Shown: positions 47,299-59,218 of the stretch, piece after piece | Position numbering within the stretch: position 1 is the stretch's first letter | Layout: each line of letters starts with the position of its first letter | Assembly: GCA_001598975.1 (NCBI GenBank) | Contig: BBXU01002015.1 | Location: 1 to 60,215 of the forward strand | DNA from: Parachlorella kessleri | Taxonomy: Eukaryota; Chlorophyta; Trebouxiophyceae; Chlorellales; Chlorellaceae | Direction of reading: 5' to 3' | Length of the DNA stretch: 60,215 bases | Notes under the pieces: model-generated | What the model was told of the DNA's origin: nothing | What the model saw: only the letters and a program-made list of their open reading frames with translations | The model's database searches: none | Program-made: the position numbers and the translations under genes

Positions 47299-50200
47299 AT
47301 GTACGCCGCCATGACTCCTCGTCCTGTTGAGGGCCTAGTAGACACCCTTCTTCAGCAGGCTGTGGGCTCACCTGACCTACCAGCTGCTGACCATCAGCAG
47401 CTGTGTTTGGACGATGATAGCTCTTCAACTAGTTGCGGCAGCGGTTCAGAGGATGGTTCCAGGGTGGAGGCTGGAGCTGAGCCCAAGGGGGCACCCACTA
47501 GCGTGGATGCCCGTTCAAGCGCACTGAAGGCCCTTGCAGGCATCAGCAGCGTAGTGTCCAAGTCACGGTGAGTGCAGGTCCCAGGTGGCATGTGCCTGCT
47601 GCACATGCTTGCTGCTCCCTTCCATACTGCGAGCCCTGCAGGCAGCTGGCTGCTTTGACTTTCTCACAGGAGCTCCTACTCGCGGCACCTGCGTGTCCTT
47701 GCCCTCAAAGAGCGACCTTCTATCCCCTGCCTCCATGCCTGCAGCAAGGTGGATGCAGAGGCGCTGCAGCAAATCAAGCAGCAGCGTGCCCAGGCCAGGG
47801 CGGCTCAGGTAGCGACCACAGGCGGTGGCAGCAACGGCTTCAGCTATGGCCCAGGATTGCTAGGCAGTCGCCCACACTCCCCATTGCCGCACAGTGGTGG
47901 CAGCAGCAGCAGCAGCAATGTGCGCAGGGTGTCTTTTGACTCCAGCACAGCGCCACACAGCAGCCTGTTTCGGCAAATGGACCCGCCCTGCACTGGTTCC
48001 ATTATGGGCGCAGTCTCTTCGCCACTTCTGGAGGCCGCAGTGGGCCCCCAGCTGGGTCCGGCCGTGCTGCAGCAGCCACACGCCAGTACCTGCTTCCCCC
48101 TGCTGCCGCCGGCGCCTGGGCAGCCGCTGCTGCTGCCGCAGCAGCAGCAGCAGCCCCCGGGGCGGCGGCCGCTGCGGCCGCAGCGCTCGGTCCCCGCCAG
48201 CTTCCACTCTGCTGCTGCCAAACAGAAGCAGCACGCGCAGCAGTATGTAGCGGGGGCGGGCCCAGGGGCGCCTGCCGCCCTCATGCTGCTAGATCCCTCC
48301 GGGGCCCAGGGGTTAACAAGGTCCCAGCCTCCTAACCATCCCCAGCAGCTGGCAGCTGCACTGGGCGATGCTGGTTTGGGGGCTGTGGGAGCGGAGCTGT
48401 CACCGCCCTTTGTTGAGCTCCTGTCCACCCTGTCTGTGGGGGAGCTGGTCTCCTTGAAGGCTGCTGTGGAGCTGCTCATTGCCCAGCACGTAAGTCCAGG
48501 GGCCCCTTGCCATTGAGGCCACCCCATGTCGCCTGTGGGTAGGGGTTGCATGCGCCTGAGGCAGAACTTTACTCCTTCCCATCCGCCTGTTCCTTCTGTT
48601 GGCAGACGTTTTTGGTGATGTCCACAGTCGAGTTCATCACCTTGCACCCAGCCCACAGCGGTGCGCCTGGCAGGTGGCGTCTCCGACCGTGCTTCTTGTG
48701 GCATCTGTGCAGGCGGCTGCCTATGCCGCCACCAGCTGTGTACCGGCGGCCCCCGACCCAGCACCCCAGGCGATACTAATGCAGCAGGCGGAGCAGGCGC
48801 TGCAGCAGGCCCAGCGGGCAGAGCATGCCCTGCAGCAGCTGCAGCAGGCTCAGCGGGCGCAGCAGGCGGCAGCCATCCTGCACTCCCTCTCGGTTGCCGC
48901 GGCAGGCGGAGAGCCGAGCATGGGGACGGGCTACTCCCCTCCTAACACCACATTTGTTTTGCAGCGGCACGCTCCACACGTACCGCAGCAGAACCACCAT
49001 CATCGGCAGCACCAGCAGGCGCAGCAGCCTGTGTCCGTCCCACCAACGCCCTTCACTGGGGGAGGCCAGGGGCCCTCTAGCAGGTATGGGGCTCATGATG
49101 TGCAGCACAATGTAGGAGGTGCACGGCCAGCGTTTTGCTGGAAGTGCTCCCTGGATGCCCTGCACCGCGCACTAGGGTGTGACTGGTGTTGACTTGCAGT
49201 AGCATCCCGGTAGCATCCCCTGCTGGACGTCAGGTTCCCCAACTGAATTCGCTCACTGTCTCAGCACACCCCCACACAGCAGACTGGCTGACAGGGTGCG
49301 CCTGTCTGTCCCTGGCTTTCGTTGCAGGGCGCCCGGTGCTGCCAGGTCCAGCTACAGCCCCAATCCCTCACCTAGCGATGCCACTGGCCGCCACAGCTCC
49401 GGATCCCTCAGCTCACTCTCTCCCGCCGACAGTGGCCCCCTGGCCGACCCCTCGCCTCTCCCAGCTGCGGAGCATCACCTGCTGGGGAACCTCCTGAGCT
49501 CGGCTCTGGTGAGCAGACTGGGCTGAATCCCTGCGTCTGGGGCCAGTCCCTCTTAGGGCCATCGTTGGATGTTTTGGTATGGGAAGTGGCAAGGCGCTGT
49601 CACCTGTGTCCCAGCAAGCTGCCCTGTAGGCTTGTTTGTAAGAGTTCCCCCAGGTTCAGGGGGGTTGGCCAAGCAAGCAGCCAAGGTGCACATCCCTGCC
49701 GGGAGGTCCCGGTGGTGTCGAATACAACAGTTACCGCCTACCTGTGCAACCTGGCTGTTGCGCAGGAGCCCGGGACCAGCAGCAGAAGTGTGCTGGAGGC
49801 TAGCGGCTGGGGAGCCGCAAATGCAACTGCTAGCGCCACAACCCAGTCCACCTGTTTCAACAACCACCTTGGTGAGGCAGGTATGTGTATCTGTTGGCGC
49901 ACCCTACCACTACGCGGCCTGGCGTAGGTGTAACAACATCCCTACCTTTTGCATTGCTACCTCGGCTTCTGCCTGGAAGACTCTTCACCAGGGTCCAGCC
50001 CAGCATGTCTGACCCCACCATGTGTCCGTCCACCCCTTCCTCTCACCCTCACGTCAACATCCAGCATCCGCATCGCCCTCATTTGCTGTGGAGCTGCTCA
50101 TGCCTGATGCCTTGTCCCTCATGCCTGACGCCCTAGACCGTTTGCGCGCCCGCTCTCTCTGCAGGTGAGGGCGCCCCAGATGTGACAGCGCTGCTGCAAA

Positions 50201-50427
50201 GCCTGAGCTTGAGCCTGACTCCATGGGCAGACGACGACCAGGTCACCACCCCGTCACTGGCCATGGGCTCTTCAGCGTCCTCTCAATCCCTTTTGGTGGC
50301 ACCAACCCTGCCCCAGCGGCCGGGGGCAGCATTTCCGCCAGTGCCCCGCCGCGCCTTCAGTCCTGTGACGCAGGCTGAGCAGGCGGCATCGCCTACGGCA
50401 TCCTTCCGGTTGCCTGTCGGCTACTGA
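47299..50427 (+). CDS. Gln/Ser/Pro-rich protein with a coiled coil, unknown function
   Basis: No catalytic or DNA-binding domain recognised. Exons: 47299-47567, 47670-48489, 48713-49083, 49328-49508, 49766-49871 and 50165-50427, 669 aa; all junctions are in phase (2, 0, 2, 0, 1). The N-terminus is acidic and Ser-rich. A basic stretch SYSRHLRVLALKERPSIPCL precedes a Gln/Arg helix (ALQQIKQQRAQARAAQ). A conserved-looking block, FVELLSTLSVGELVSLKAAV, ends exon 2. Exon 3 starts a Gln-rich heptad helix (QQAEQALQQAQRAEHALQQL) and a His/Gln run. The rest is disordered Ser/Pro/Ala. This composition fits a transcription or RNA regulator, as in algal CCCH proteins after their zinc fingers, but no CCCH motif is seen. 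ATG 47299 is the first after the 5' UTR intron; an upstream coding exon is possible. Confidence 0.7.
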
Positions 50428-52613
50428 TGAGAGCAACCTTGAGCAGACGGCCAGCTTGCTAGCGTCGGCGTTGGGGTGAACCTCCGCAATGGTGGGGCTG
50501 TTGACAGGCATGTCGCGGACGGTGGTTTTTATTTGTTGTTTGGCGGCGTTGAGTGGTGGCCCCGAGGGGTGCTGCCTTTTCGAATGGGCAGGTGAGGGAG
50601 CTGTGCTGCTCTGTTTCCCCGCGCTGGATCTCGTACTGGGCACAACTTTTGTATACAACAGCTCACACTGCAGCGATTTTGCACCTGCCCTAGGCATGGT
50701 GAGCATTGACCATACACCCTAGGTACTGCCGACCGTACGATGGGTATTGAGCCTTGTCAGTAGGTCTATGCGCTTGCATTTTGTTGACTACATACCTTCA
50801 CACTAGTTGTAGGCCTCTAGGCGGTTGTGCAGGCGCACCCAACTAAGTGTATTGACTTCATGTGCTTTCTATATATTAGCCCGCCCAAGCAAAGAAACAA
50901 GTTAGACACCGCCACGTTGGCCCTGTCGTTGGGTGCATGGCATGGAGTCCAGGCGCCTCATCCAACCCCTTCAGAAAGCTTCTCTTTCTGCCCCTTGGCT
51001 GTCCCCAATATTGTGTTTTCCGGAGCACTTTGGATTGCAGCCCATTCATCAATTGTTTTGTCAAGCACTCGTGCTGTCTTCTTTTTGCACCACGTCTCAC
51101 CCTGCAGTGGTTGCTGGGTAGCCCCTACGTGGAGCCCTCGCATGTGGCTCTCATGCCCACGCGTCATGCTACACATTTATAGCATATGCTGGTTGGTACA
51201 TTAATGCGGCGAAAGTCAGGACCCACCCATCTGCCCCTTGGGCTCTTGCTAGGTGCTTGATTCACAGTACCTCGACTTCACAGTGAGCTGTCCTGATGAG
51301 GGCTGTTGGCAAGCTGGGAGTGTGGTAAGTCAGAGCGCGCTTTTGTTAACAAAAAGATATATTGCAGCACGTGCTGCTACCACTTCCCTTCAATGTCTTG
51401 TTTGGACATGTCTTTCCCCCAAGAGTTTTCTCATGCGGTCCTGCTTTCGATTTACTGGCTGCTAGGGTGTTCAGGTTCCCATGGTGACCTGTGCAGCCTT
51501 CTGTGCTATAGTCTTTTACTTCCTTGTGTTCACATGTAAGTGAACAAATTTACGTCGTAACCCTTAGTGTTGTTCCTGTTTCTTGTCTCAGTGCCAGCAC
51601 CCCCTGCAGTGCATTCAACTGACGTCAACGTTTAGCTATAGCGGAGCCTGTGGGCTTTAAGCTTAGTTAATTGATCAGTTAATCAACTCTGCGTGCTGGA
51701 TGTGTTAGTGCAATTGGGTTGTGTCCACTGCTCGCCACTAGTGCTGCTGTACGATGCCCCTGACATTCTTTACTGCCTTCTTGTAACACCACGGGTTGCT
51801 GGTATCCACGAAGGCCCAGCTGCCAGCGTGCATGTCCTGCTTCACAGACATTGCACTTGAGGGTGCTGGCAGCAGTGCTACAGTCAGACGCTTCTGCAAA
51901 TATTTGCGCTGCAGCGGTGGCAAGTGTACCTGGTAGGCTGCAGTGCTGCCCTTGCTCAGCAGGGTTAACCGGTCCCGGCCCCTTGCAAGTGCACATGCAA
52001 GGGAGACCAAACACACAGGGGGACTTGTGAAAATTACACAACATTCCATGTTTCATGCAGCCCCTGTTCAAGCTGATTAGGTACCTGGCCAACACAATTG
52101 GATTATAGAAAACGCCTGCAGCTCAATATTCGACCAACTACTAGGTGCCACTGAAACTGCCATCCTGAGTGGGTTAGCATGCTAGCTACCACATGCTAAT
52201 ATTCCAAATGGCTGCACAGTGCAGTGCCATAGAGGGAATATAGAACCTTTGCGAACTACTTCTACAGCACTAGCCTACCTCTGTACCTACCTACCTACTC
52301 TGCCTAAGAAGATGTCTGTTGTGGAACTGCCAATGCTGCAATGTTCTCCCATGCGGCTATTATCAAGGACATGTAGGCTCCTGTCCATCAACTCTGTCTC
52401 CTACTTACTACTTGCTATTCACTACAAATGCAGTCCGCCAGATCGTTGCTATCACCAATAGCTGCTTCACGCTGTCTCCTGACCTACTTGTTGTCAAGGG
52501 AGCTGTCAAGTAGGTGTGCTACCCGTACTTTGCCTGCTGGTGTAAGCCGGTGGCAGCCCAGCACGTTGAGGCTCAGCAGGCTTTTCATGCTGCCCAGCGT
52601 GCCCAACACGGCA
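50428..52613. other. Long convergent intergenic region
   Basis: About 2.2 kb separate two facing stops. I find no conserved ORF or RNA gene. TGTAA occurs on the plus strand at 51535-51539 and 51782-51786, and on the minus strand at 52038-52034 (576 nt past the annotated F-box stop). An 8-bp inverted repeat (CCCTTGCA / TGCAAGGG) lies at 51980-52003. Confidence 0.45.
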
Positions 52614-55600
52614 TCAGATACCCTCCACGAGTATAGCAGATCCAACTTGCGTTAGCTCTGTCAGCGCTGCCAGCAGCTGGATCCCTGAGAAGGAAGATAG
52701 CAAGACGAGGCTGTGAGTTTGGGGCTCAACTATTTGCAGTATGTGGCAGGAAGGCAGTCTGTCTGGTGAGGCCTGGCAAGAGGCCACACAATCTGCCGGT
52801 GCAAGTGGCCTCTGAGAGACGCATAACCTTGGCAAAGCACAATGTAAGCAGCCCCCAACCCACGCATTTTAGCAGTCAATGCTAGTCAAGTCTTACACTC
52901 CAGCGCAGAGTGGATGCCCCGGTCCATACCTTTATCTGTGAAATTCCAGCAGAACTGCAGCTCCAGGTCCCTCAAGGCCTGCATCTTGGCCAGCGAGGCT
53001 ATGCCCTCATCAGTCACACCCACCATGCCCTGCAAGCAACCATCATAGAAAGTATATGAACGGCATTCCGGCACGTCAGGATGTTCGTGCCACACACGCA
53101 CATGATTGCAGCCTGGCACATCAAGAAAAGGCTAGCGCAAACATAGCACATATGGTTGTTTGAACAGCCGGTGAGGTGCAGACAAGGGCCACTACCCATG
53201 CAGAGCTGCTGCACCCCGCCACGTCTGAAGCAAAGGGAGCGATGCCCAACTCGTCGCCCACCTGTAGGCTGAGGGATGTCAGCCTGCTTAGCTCCGCTGC
53301 CAGCGCTGCCAGGCCAACATCACTGACTTGCCGGCAGTGCTTGAGGTTCAGCTCCCGCAGTGCCGCATGTGCACCCCCCAGCGCAAGCGCAATCGCTGCC
53401 AGCCCCGCATCGCTGACCCCTGGGCTGTTCTGCAGCTGCAGCGCAGAAAGTGAGCCCCGAAGGGGCTCCCATGCAGCACAGCCCAGCCCTGAGATTCCGC
53501 TGCAGTCGCCAACATTGATGGTGACCAGGCTTGGCAGCCGGGACAGAGCCTCAAGGCCACGGTCAGTGAGGCTGCTGCAACCCTGAAGGGAGATGCTGGT
53601 CAGGGCGGCGTGGGGCCCCAGCAGAGCAAGGCCCTCATCGAGGCAGGGCAGGTCCCTGCATGGCAGTTGGAGGCAAGCTTTTGGTAGGCAATTGGGTAGG
53701 GCTAGCTGCCGCTGCCATGTGACACAACCCACAATCCTCGAGTGCTATGGCCATGGGGCAACTTTGGGGGCTGGTGCATGGCATTGGCAAATGCGTGCCG
53801 CACAATTGCAAGCACCGCTAAAACCAGGGTCCAGGCAAAACAGTCAGCTTGCGTCAAAAGAGGGGCCTCTCTCACTCTGCCACAGAAACCATGTGGACAT
53901 CGCATCTCAACAGCAAGTTTCAACCCAAGGGCCTCGCCTCACCTGCACCCCTCCAGCGACAGTGAAGATAGCGCTGACAGCTTGCCCAACACGCTAAGGG
54001 AGGTCCCATGCAGGCCGCCAGTACAACCCGACAGGTTGAGGCATGACAGTGCCGTCAGGCAAGAAAGCGCGCACAGAGCTGCCGGGCCCCGCAGGCCAGT
54101 GCAGTGCTGGGCTCGGAGAGAGGCCAAGGAGGACGCAAGAGGCGACAGCGCCGCTAAGTTTGCCCCAGTGAGAAGCTTGCAGCTGCTGATGTCCAGGTGA
54201 CGCAGGCCCTGCATAACAACCCAGACGGCCTAACACCAACCTCACGTGATATCTCACCCAGCAGGTGGGCGCTGTTTGTCAGCTCTCAAGGCAAAGCAGC
54301 GAGGAAACTGTCGCAGGCCACCGCTTCAGCCTAGTATATATGCAGGAGCAGCAATCTCAAAAGCTCACCAGCAGCCTGGAGAGGCAGTCGAGAGCGCCAT
54401 CGGCCAGCCGGTCGCAGCTGCGCAGTGTCAGGCTTGTCAGGCCAGTCATGCCCGCCAGGCCTGGCAAGGGGCTGCCCAGGGTGTTGGCCAGGTTGCGGCA
54501 GCCTTGCAGGTTGAGCTCGTGCAACCCAGTCAGACCTGCACAGGAACACGGTATTCACGGTAGCAGCACGGTACCCTGCGCTTCCAGGTTTGGCCATGGT
54601 GGCTGATATGCTGTCCCAGCCCTACCTTGAAGGCTTAACATCTGGACAACCAACCCGCCGACATGAGACTTCGCAAAGGGTAACATTGGAATAAAAGTCA
54701 AGTGATGGCAGCAAAGGGCAGTTCTCTGCATACCTGAGAGGTGGGCAAGGCCTCGTGTTGTGATCTGCCAGCACTCCTGCAGGTGCAGCACTCTCAGCGG
54801 CCGCAGCGTCCCAATTGCCTCTAGCCCCGCGTCAATGATACCATAACAGCCCCTCAGGTTCAGCTCGGACAGGCCTGAAAGCCGTGATAGGTATGTGAAC
54901 TCCTCGCCTGCAAGGATCTAAGTTGGGCTACTTACACGTGGCACCACAATCTGGCTCCCTGGATAAAACTGACAAGCTGCACACCCCAGCGTGGCACCTT
55001 CTTGACCCATCCCTATGCAAGCAGTCCTGCCCAAGCGAGAAGCTCGCACGCAATGCCGAGTGCGGCTAAAGACCAGCGACAAGCACCCGACAGGTGTCAG
55101 CTGCTTGAGCTCCTCAGCCCAGCGCACCTCGCAACGTCTCACAAGCCCGCATATCAAGCCGCGCCAGCATACTAAGCGGGTTCAGCGCAGGCAGCACAGC
55201 ATCCCCCAGTTGGCAGCCTCGCAGGCAGAGCTGGGTGATGGCGCATGTGTGCTCTAGCAGGCACAGCAACCCTGCTTCGCTCAGGCGCATGCAATTCCAA
55301 AGCGTGAGGGAGGCCAGGCTGGAAAGAGTGGTAAGGTGGGCCAGCCCTGCAGGAGGCAATATAAGAAACGTCAATGAGCCTTGAAAATAAGTACTTAGGT
55401 GCAGTGCAGCAGGAAGCCGGGCAGAAATTTATCCTTGCTGGCTGCCAACAAGGCAGTTGCTGCTTGTTGTAAGGCAAAGCGATGCAGGCTGGGCAGACCA
55501 AAGGTGCTGGCAGAGCGAACCCTATAACCATGGCACAAACTGCACATGGCTCGGGCCAAAGACCCACTGAGCACACTTGCACGACGCCACTTCATCCATT

Positions 55601-57217
55601 TTCTTGCCATCCCCGTCATGAGCTAACCTGCATCCGTCATGTGGGTGCACCCGGATAGGTCCAAGGAGCGCAGCTTGGCTAAGCGACCCACGCTCTCCAG
55701 CATGCTGTCAGTCACAGTGGATATCCTGCTGCAGCCGCCCAGCTGCAAAGCTGTCAAGCTTCGGCACAGGGGCCCCTGCGCCAGGGCTGCTACCCCTTTA
55801 TCTGACAGCAGCAGGCACCCAGATAGATCCAGGGATTGCAGCGGTGGCGGTGGGGGGGGCACGGGCGATACGAGCGGCTGCGGCCGAGGGGACCTGCCCC
55901 CTGCCACAGCTGCCGAGGCAGCAGCTGTGGCAGGTGTGAGGCTTCCAGCGCAGGTACCACTACAAGAGGGGCCAGATGCAGCTGCATCGGTACTTTTCAG
56001 CTCCGCCGTCATGGTGCCGGAAGAGTCCTCCGAGGCGGCGCCCGGAAGGGGCTGCTGGTGAGGGGATCGCAAAGGCGACCGCAGGAGCCGCCCTTGAGCT
56101 GGCAGGAGGCCATCAGCACCACCTAGCCCTGTGTTGTTGGTACCACCACTGCTGGGGAGCCCACCTCGCGGCGATAGCAGGGGTAGCCACAGGGATTCAG
56201 GAGGTGCCACACCTGCCAGCACCGCCAAGCCAGCATCTGTGACCTTGACACAGTTGCGGAGGCTTAGGTGCGTCAGCCGTGGCAGCTTGCAGATCTGCAA
56301 TTAGGCGGCAATGCAGAGAGAAATCAATTCACTGCTAGGAGCAACTTGCAGGGCTACATGGGGTTATGCCCCACCATATCACACACCACCATCATGCAGC
56401 TAGAAGCTGGCCCATGCATAAATGAACAAACCAGGCCCGGCGTGTACTATGTAGGTAGGCACTGCAGGCAATAAAATACAAGGAAATTGCTTCCCACCTC
56501 CAGCAAAGCCGCGTCCGTCACACCCTCGCAGCCATCTAAGCTTAGCCACCGCAGTGAGGTAGTTGCTGCGAGCTCCTCTATATCCGAATCCTGGAGTCGC
56601 CTGGACCGCTTAAGGTCCAGGGATTGCAGTGCAGGGAAGCTGCAACTAGAGAAAAAGCCAGCAGAACTGAGGGTGAGGCCTTGGCGAGTTGTTTTGGCTG
56701 TCAACTACTATACATCACACTCTCTAGCGGACAAACGTCTTTGATGTGTCGCTCCTCCCTCGTCAGTCAAAAGTAAAATAACACTAAATAAGTCAGGGTG
56801 CTCACTACGCCTGACTTCTTACCTGCGTGGCACTTGCTTAGCTTTGAGCGCTCGTGGCTGCAGTGCATGACAACCCGCAGAGACTGCACGGTGCCACTGC
56901 CTGCAAACTAGCCGTGCTGCCTTGACATCTGCTACTGTCAGCTTGGTCCCCACTACCGCGCCTAGTATGTCAGCCGGCACTTCTTGCCAGGGGCCTGTCG
57001 GCGCCTGCTTCTCAACAACCCCACTGACTGCCTCACTGGTGCTGATTCTGAATGACAAAGGAAGGCCTTGGGCTGCCCCTTCAGGATGCGGCGTTGCCGG
57101 GGGCCAGAGGCACCTAGCTGAGGTGGCCCCTTTCCCTTGGAGCTCCTGACGTCTGTCCTGGAGGCTGGGACTGCTCCCCAGGCCAAGGGACGTGCCACCT
57201 CGTTCACTGGCGTCCAT
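52614..57217 (-). CDS. F-box and leucine-rich-repeat protein, last exon apparently frameshifted
   Basis: Probable substrate receptor of an SCF ubiquitin ligase. Exons: 57217-56823, 56639-56498, 56294-55628, 55346-55128, 54874-54734, 54535-54369, 54208-53943, 53655-53262, 53029-52930 and 52684-52614, 853 aa as read. After a Gly/Ser/Pro-rich leader, the F-box is VPADILGAVV...ARLVCRQWHRAV (about residues 80-125). About 18 cysteine-type LRRs follow (ALQSLDLKRS, LTHLSLRNCVKVTDAGL, LQSLDLSGC, LRSLDLSGCTHMTDAG, ALRELNLKHC and others). Residues 210-330 are a Ser/Pro/Gly-rich insertion between two LRRs. In exon 10 the frame runs to TGA at 52614, but one base off, from about 52650 to a TAG at 52484, a further LRR-like peptide is encoded (LDLLYSWRVSDA, LLSLNVLGCHRLTP). 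A 1-nt insertion or assembly error would explain this. Confidence 0.88.
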
Positions 57218-57622
57218 TGCGGCTGGCGTTTCGCTGAAAACCCTGTCAGTTGTTCATACGACCGTCTTGGGGGGACAAACGCCAGGAGCGTGCCTTAACA
57301 GGGCGACAGACCGCTCAAAACAAAGAAAGTACTGTCGAATGCTAGTTTCACTACCTAACAATTGCTGGTGTGCAGGGAACAAGGGCCTGCATCTGACTTG
57401 GGAAGGTTTGGATCTAGGTGCCTATTCCTAGTTGCCTGTCAATTCTTCAGTCGCCATGCCCTAAGTCTGATCGGCACTACGTCCTTGGTGGTCAGGGTGA
57501 AATTCCCCAGCCCAAGGTTCCCAGGGCGGGTTCCAGCTCATCAGACCGGGCGCCCAAAAAGTCCACCACTCAGACCAAACAGCACTTTAGGAGCCCTAGC
57601 ATTTGTGCTTACAGTGTTCATC
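57218..57622. promoter_or_regulatory. Divergent promoter region of F-box/LRR and FKBP genes
   Basis: The two start codons face away from each other over 405 bp. I see no clear TATA box or conserved motif. Confidence 0.4.
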
Positions 57623-58748
57623 ATGCGGATACTCGTATGCTCCTTGCTCCTTGCCTTGGCTGGCATCGCGAATGCCTCCAAGCCAAGCATCAAGGCCACA
57701 ATCCTGGTATGTTGTAAACACAGCTTCGACGGCATCCGTGATCACCCACGGTCCCACTGTCAGAGCTTCACTGTGCGGGCCATGGCAAGAGTAAGCCTAT
57801 CCTGTCTGGTGCAGGAGAAACCAGATACCTGCTTCCTCAAGGCAGAGAAGGGGGATCAAGTGAAGGTGCGCCTGTGCAGGGGCACACAGTTGCAGGCGGG
57901 GCCTTGTCTGAGCATATGGAGATTGCTTCTGGACCAAGTGCGAACCGTGCACCTATTAGGAGCGCTGAGCGCTCGTCTGTGAGCACTCAAAGCTGCTTGT
58001 TTACAGGTACATTATCGGGGGACACTAGAAGACGGTAAGTGCCAAGCAGGGATCCAGTCTCACTCCTGGCGTCATCCTTCTTTGGCAAGGAAGCATGAAG
58101 ACCAGGCGTTGGCTCCGCTTTGTGCAGATAGGGTAGAGCGTCTTCCCTCCCCACGGCTACCCCGGCAAGGTCATGTCGTTGCGGTGTGTGCCATGAGCAG
58201 CAGCAGCTGAGTATGCACCCCTGCTGCATGGATCCCTGCAGGAACAAAGTTTGATGCCTCGTATGACAGGAATGAGCCTTTCGAGTTCAGGCTGGGCGCT
58301 GGCCAGGTCATCAAGGTGCGTGAGATGCGTTATCCGTGCTTTCGCCTGCCCAACTTGCTCTGTGGTTGCCCTGGTGTGGTGTTAAAAGCACTGTCCTGGT
58401 GCCTCGCCCTGCAGGGCTGGGACATCGGCGTGAAGGGCATGTGTGTCGGCGAGAAGCGAAAACTGACTATCCCTCCAGAGCTGGGCTATGGCGACAGGGG
58501 TGCCGGCGGCTTAATTCCAGGTATGCAGGGCAGTCTGAAGCCCAACTTACGTGCAATATGCGACCAAGAAACAAGCACAAACTGCCTGTGGCAGGTCATC
58601 AGCTTGGTTATATGCTGCACCCATCGTGGCAAGCTACATGGTTGGTGAAGTGTTGGCTTTCTTGCACCCTGCAGGCGGTGCCACCCTCATCTTTGACGTG
58701 GAGCTCCTGGGGATTCCAGGAAAGACTCGCAATAAGGCCGACCATTAG
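57623..58748 (+). CDS. FKBP2: ER-type FK506-binding peptidyl-prolyl isomerase (FKBP2/FKBP13-like)
   Basis: Catalyses cis-trans isomerisation of prolyl bonds during folding in the secretory pathway. Exons: 57623-57706, 57815-57865, 58007-58034, 58242-58315, 58415-58520 and 58675-58748, 138 aa, typical for the family. Residues 1-19 form a signal peptide ([19 protein letters not shown]). The FKBP fold is complete, with the active-site aromatics in [45 protein letters not shown] and IFDVELLGI (Tyr, Phe-Asp, Phe, Val-Ile, Trp, Tyr and Phe all present). The C-terminus, NKADH, is not a standard HDEL/KDEL signal, so retention in the ER is uncertain. Confidence 0.96.
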
Positions 58749-59218
58749 GGAGCAATGAACTAAGTTGCTGTTGGACCAGAAAGCCGCTGACAGGTTCAGA
58801 GATTAATGCCTCAACCGTAGGAGTGTGTTTGTGGGCTGTCACCCTCCCGTATCTTATTAAAGTGGATAATGATCTTCTGCCCTGCTTACTAGCTTACTAG
58901 GTTGCCAGGTATGCAAGCCTTGCTTTTCAACTATATCATTCCTACGGGGAAGGATCCTTCGGACAACAACACGCGTCAACAACCGAGGAGTGCACCCTGG
59001 CGAGGCTAAGCATCCTTGGGCGACGTGCAGACAAGGGAATTAACAACAACATGCTAGCTATCTATATGTCTAGACGAGGGAAGGCTCACTGCATCCTATC
59101 AAGTTTGCTCCTGCATGCGCCAGGTTCGGACACAACCATACCTCCTGCCCAGTAAAGTGTTCGTACAGTTCACCCCTAATTCTCGATTCGCACTACCTGC
59201 CACCATCAATCAAAGCCA
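58749..59218. other. Convergent intergenic region
   Basis: It lies between the FKBP stop and the stop of the right-edge gene. I found no TGTAA for either gene in this interval and no other feature. Confidence 0.4.
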
